Below, one piece after another: positions 18,911 to 20,534 of a stretch of DNA of 20,534 bases (position 1 is its first letter; every line of letters starts with the position of its first letter). The translations under genes and the position numbers were made by a program. The stretch is from a virus. The notes beneath the pieces are model-generated. The model was not told where the DNA came from. It saw only the letters and a list, made by a program, of their open reading frames with translations, and did not search any database. Location of the stretch: positions 1-20,534 of the IMG/VR virus record IMGVR_UViG_3300017719_000288. One strand, written 5' to 3'.

Positions 18911-19506
18911 TACTATGGTCAGGTAATTATATGATGGATGAATCTACCATTGAACCAATGGTGGATAAACTTAAAACGTATCCTAAAGCATACAATCACA
19001 AGTTTAATCATCATTCTTCATATTATCTGAACCAACAAGATAGACCAGAAAACTGTTTACACTCTTTTTACTTAGAAATTCTAAACCAAGTAACTAAAGA
19101 CCTAACTCTGTATAATAGAATTAGGTTTAAGTATCCATTTTGGATGCAAGTTTATGGCAAGAATACTAAGTCTAATCATGGTCAACACGACCATTTTTCT
19201 GGTGGAGAAGCACTTTCTTGGGTGCATTTTATACAACCAACATCACAAAAATGTTTTCATTTTGTTGATGTGAACGGCGAAAATGTATATCCTAAGCAAG
19301 ATAAAGGTGACTTCATTGTTTTTCCTGCTTGGGCATTACATAGGGTTGATAATAACACTTCAAATGAAGAACGTGTTATCATTGCAGGTAATGTTGGTTT
19401 TGAACAAATCAGTGTTGAACATGTTGACAATGTGATTCAAGTGTCTACATTAACTGAGGTAAGCAAATTTGTTAGAGTATGGGAAACCTATGAAGAAGGA
19501 CTATGA
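18907..19506 (+). CDS. 2OG-Fe(II) oxygenase-like protein 9 (divergent PF13759-like)
   Basis: The protein is 199 residues from a GTG start (GTGA overlap with the previous gene, G-rich stretch upstream); ATGs eight codons in are alternatives. FWMQVYGKNTKSNHGQHDHF (78-97) carries a metal motif H94-D-H96, with H91 nearby. SWVHFIQP stands where PF13759 proteins have SGVYYV. KGDFIVFPAWALHRVDNN (133-150) gives the distal H145, and SNEERVIIAGNVGF the arginine R156. The overall order agrees with the family, but the proximal motif is HxH and the strand is altered, so activity or metal could differ. This gene is separate from the two fibre-flanking clusters, surrounded by small early genes. Confidence 0.8.
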   Translation: MILWSGNYMMDESTIEPMVDKLKTYPKAYNHKFNHHSSYYLNQQDRPENCLHSFYLEILNQVTKDLTLYNRIRFKYPFWMQVYGKNTKSNHGQHDHFSGGEALSWVHFIQPTSQKCFHFVDVNGENVYPKQDKGDFIVFPAWALHRVDNNTSNEERVIIAGNVGFEQISVEHVDNVIQVSTLTEVSKFVRVWETYEEGL

Positions 19507-19651
19507 CCGTTGGCGTATTCTCTGGAAGAAGGAGAAGAAACCAGGATTTTATGCAACTCAAGAAGTTGTAGTTTATGGAATGCACAACGTTGAATATGTA
19601 ATCGACAATGTTGTGCCAGAAAATGTAAACTGGGACGTTCTCCCCGCGTGA
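19490..19651 (+). CDS. Small basic hypothetical protein, 53 aa
   Basis: This starts MKKDYDRWRILWKKEKKPGF and continues YATQEVVVYGMHNVEYVIDN. It is basic and aromatic at the N-terminus and beta-like afterwards. It overlaps the end of oxygenase 9 by 17 nt in another frame; an upstream in-frame TTG exists but ATG is preferred. It is the last gene before the terminator at 19670, so it closes the transcription unit that began upstream. Not recognised. Confidence 0.6.
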   Translation: MKKDYDRWRILWKKEKKPGFYATQEVVVYGMHNVEYVIDNVVPENVNWDVLPA

Positions 19652-19669
19652 CAGTCAGCAAACTGGTCG

Positions 19670-19695
19670 GGCACCCTTGACGGGGTGCCTTTTTT
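19670..19695 (+). terminator. Rho-independent terminator
   Basis: GGCACCC (19670-19676) pairs perfectly with GGGTGCC (19683-19689), with loop TTGACG and then six Ts (19690-19695). It ends the early-type operon 18 nt after the stop at 19651. Confidence 0.9.
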
Positions 19696-19705
19696 GTGCC
19701 ATACT
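19677..19705 (+). promoter_or_regulatory. Promoter with -35 in the terminator loop
   Basis: TTGACG, the whole loop of the terminator, is a good -35. With 17-nt spacing the -10 would be CATACT (19700-19705, 4/6 match); with 19-nt spacing TACTAT (19702-19707) is an alternative. It would drive the 19726 and dam genes. Confidence 0.5.
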
Positions 19706-19725
19706 ATAAGAGTCAAAGGAAAAGC

Positions 19726-19905
19726 ATGATTTTTGATTTTGAAACTGAGTATCATTGGGGTGCTCTCATGGTCAAACTTGTTCCTATGTTTGCCATGGAT
19801 GTTTACAAAGCATCTGATGATGAGTTAGTATGGGTCTTTGATGTGAACAATCCCAAAAATGGTTATCATGTTCCCGCTCGTAATCTCTCCACCTATTCTT
19901 ATTGA
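19726..19905 (+). CDS. Small hypothetical protein, 59 aa
   Basis: This starts MIFDFETEYHWGALMVKLVP and continues FAMDVYKASDDELVWVFDVN, beta-rich and acidic, ending NLSTYSY. The ATG at 19726 has AAAGGA (19715-19720) five bases before it and is preferred over an upstream GTG at 19696, which would lie in the terminator tract. It stands alone between a promoter and the dam gene and ends two bases before it, so it is the leader gene of that unit. Function unknown. Confidence 0.7.
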   Translation: MIFDFETEYHWGALMVKLVPMFAMDVYKASDDELVWVFDVNNPKNGYHVPARNLSTYSY

Positions 19906-19907
19906 TC

Positions 19908-20534
19908 ATGCGTAAACCATTCCTTAAGTGGGCAGGCAACAAGTATAGAGTCCTAGACCATTTACTGCCTCTGATTGGTACTGTAAAAACATATGTTGAA
20001 CCATTCGCTGGTAGTTGTGCAACAGCATTGAATGTTGATGCTAAACGATATGTACTGAATGATATTAACCCTGACCTTATCAATCTTTATAAGTACCTGA
20101 CTAACCCAAACGACGACAATTTCATCCCATATTGTGGTGACTTCTTTCGTCCTGAGAATAACGACAAGGAAGAATATATTGCACTTCGTAAGTATTTCAA
20201 TGACAGCACTGATACACTAGAACGCTCACGTCTGTTTGTATATCTCAACCGTCACTGTTTCAATGGTCTGACTCGATATAATTCTGGTGGTGGGTTCAAT
20301 GTTCCATTTGGTAAGATGAAGAATCCAATGTTACCTAGCACGGCAATGATGGACTTTCGTATGTATTTTCTCATGCGTAAGCATATCTTTGCTAACGTGC
20401 ATTTTGATGACGGTCGTTTATATGCAGGACTAGGATCTGGTGATGTAGTATACCTAGACCCTCCCTATGTTCCTGCTTCTGATACTGCTAACTTCGCAAG
20501 TTATGCCAAGCAAGGATTCTCTTATGATGAGCAA
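19908..20534 (+). CDS. dam: DNA adenine methylase (Dam family, GATC), 3' end outside window
   Basis: The visible 209 residues contain the Dam-family order. MRKPFLKWAGNKYR holds the KW-A-G-x-K motif and YVEPFAGS the AdoMet-binding motif I (usually FxGxG-like). NDINPDLINLYKYL is the following acidic strand and helix, LNRHCFNGLTRYNSGGGFNVPFG the conserved N-x-x-x-F-x-G-x-x-R-x-N region, and VVYLDPPY the catalytic motif IV (DPPY). These enzymes transfer a methyl group from S-adenosylmethionine to the N6 of adenine, in Dam relatives at GATC. T4-like phages often carry such a gene to protect their DNA. The start ATG is two bases after the preceding stop. The target site is inferred from family and not proven. 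Confidence 0.93.
   Translation, partial: MRKPFLKWAGNKYRVLDHLLPLIGTVKTYVEPFAGSCATALNVDAKRYVLNDINPDLINLYKYLTNPNDDNFIPYCGDFFRPENNDKEEYIALRKYFNDSTDTLERSRLFVYLNRHCFNGLTRYNSGGGFNVPFGKMKNPMLPSTAMMDFRMYFLMRKHIFANVHFDDGRLYAGLGSGDVVYLDPPYVPASDTANFASYAKQGFSYDEQ

Noticed and set aside
1-20534. CRISPR array, insertion sequence, integrase or attachment site
   Set aside because: No regularly spaced direct repeats, transposase or integrase motifs were seen; the tRNAs could in principle be attachment sites but no matching partial copy was found.
1-20534. Photosynthesis or carbon-metabolism host genes expected in cyanophages
   Set aside because: None of the usual ones (such as psbA, psbD, hli, talC) is recognisable in the window.

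Overview
The window looks like part of a marine T4-like cyanophage genome (myovirus of Synechococcus or Prochlorococcus). The evidence is gene style, not a database match: very compact A/T-rich DNA with 1-4 nt ATGA/TAATG overlaps, a tRNA cluster, T4-type late promoter boxes (TATAAATA or CTAAATA) before fibre genes, large Thr/Asn/Gly-rich structural proteins of the kind known from cyanomyoviruses, many small acidic early-type proteins, a Dam-type methylase and many 2-oxoglutarate/Fe(II) oxygenase genes. No photosynthesis or other classic host-derived metabolic gene is present, so the host assignment is an inference. A phage of another marine bacterium, such as a pelagiphage, is not excluded.

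Layout. (1) 1-1913: the tail of a possible HEXXH metallopeptidase, then small proteins and three tRNAs (Leu-UAA, Thr-UGU, Asn-GUU). Each tRNA overlaps or interlocks with a protein gene. Two ORFs (848-1102 and 870-1283) overlap by 233 nt in different frames. (2) 1916-3798: three consecutive 2OG-Fe(II) oxygenase-like genes and a 46-residue protein. (3) 3826-13474: the virion fibre/adhesin module of six structural genes plus one small acidic protein. Most start behind a late-promoter box that touches the previous stop codon. It ends in a polyglycine adhesin. (4) 13459-16060, minus strand: a five-gene operon with three oxygenases, one HD-like (DUF6817-type) protein and one unknown. (5) 16060-16117: a divergent control region with a strong sigma70-type promoter and an operator-like inverted repeat. 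(6) 16117-17282: two more oxygenases on the plus strand. (7) 17291-19651: small early-type genes, with another overlapping-frame pair and a ninth oxygenase-like gene. (8) 19670-20534: a terminator whose loop carries the -35 of the next promoter, a small protein, and a dam methylase cut off by the window end.

The main biological signal is nine diverse 2OG-Fe(II) oxygenase-like proteins in 20.5 kb, eight of them bracketing the host-recognition fibres. Their joint role is not known from sequence. Plausible targets are virion proteins, glycans or nucleotides. The second signal is heavy multiplexing of DNA: tRNA ends doubling as stop codon or ribosome-binding site, promoters built on stop codons, -35 elements in hairpin loops, and two out-of-frame overlapping ORF pairs. 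No stretch over 300 nt lacks a gene.
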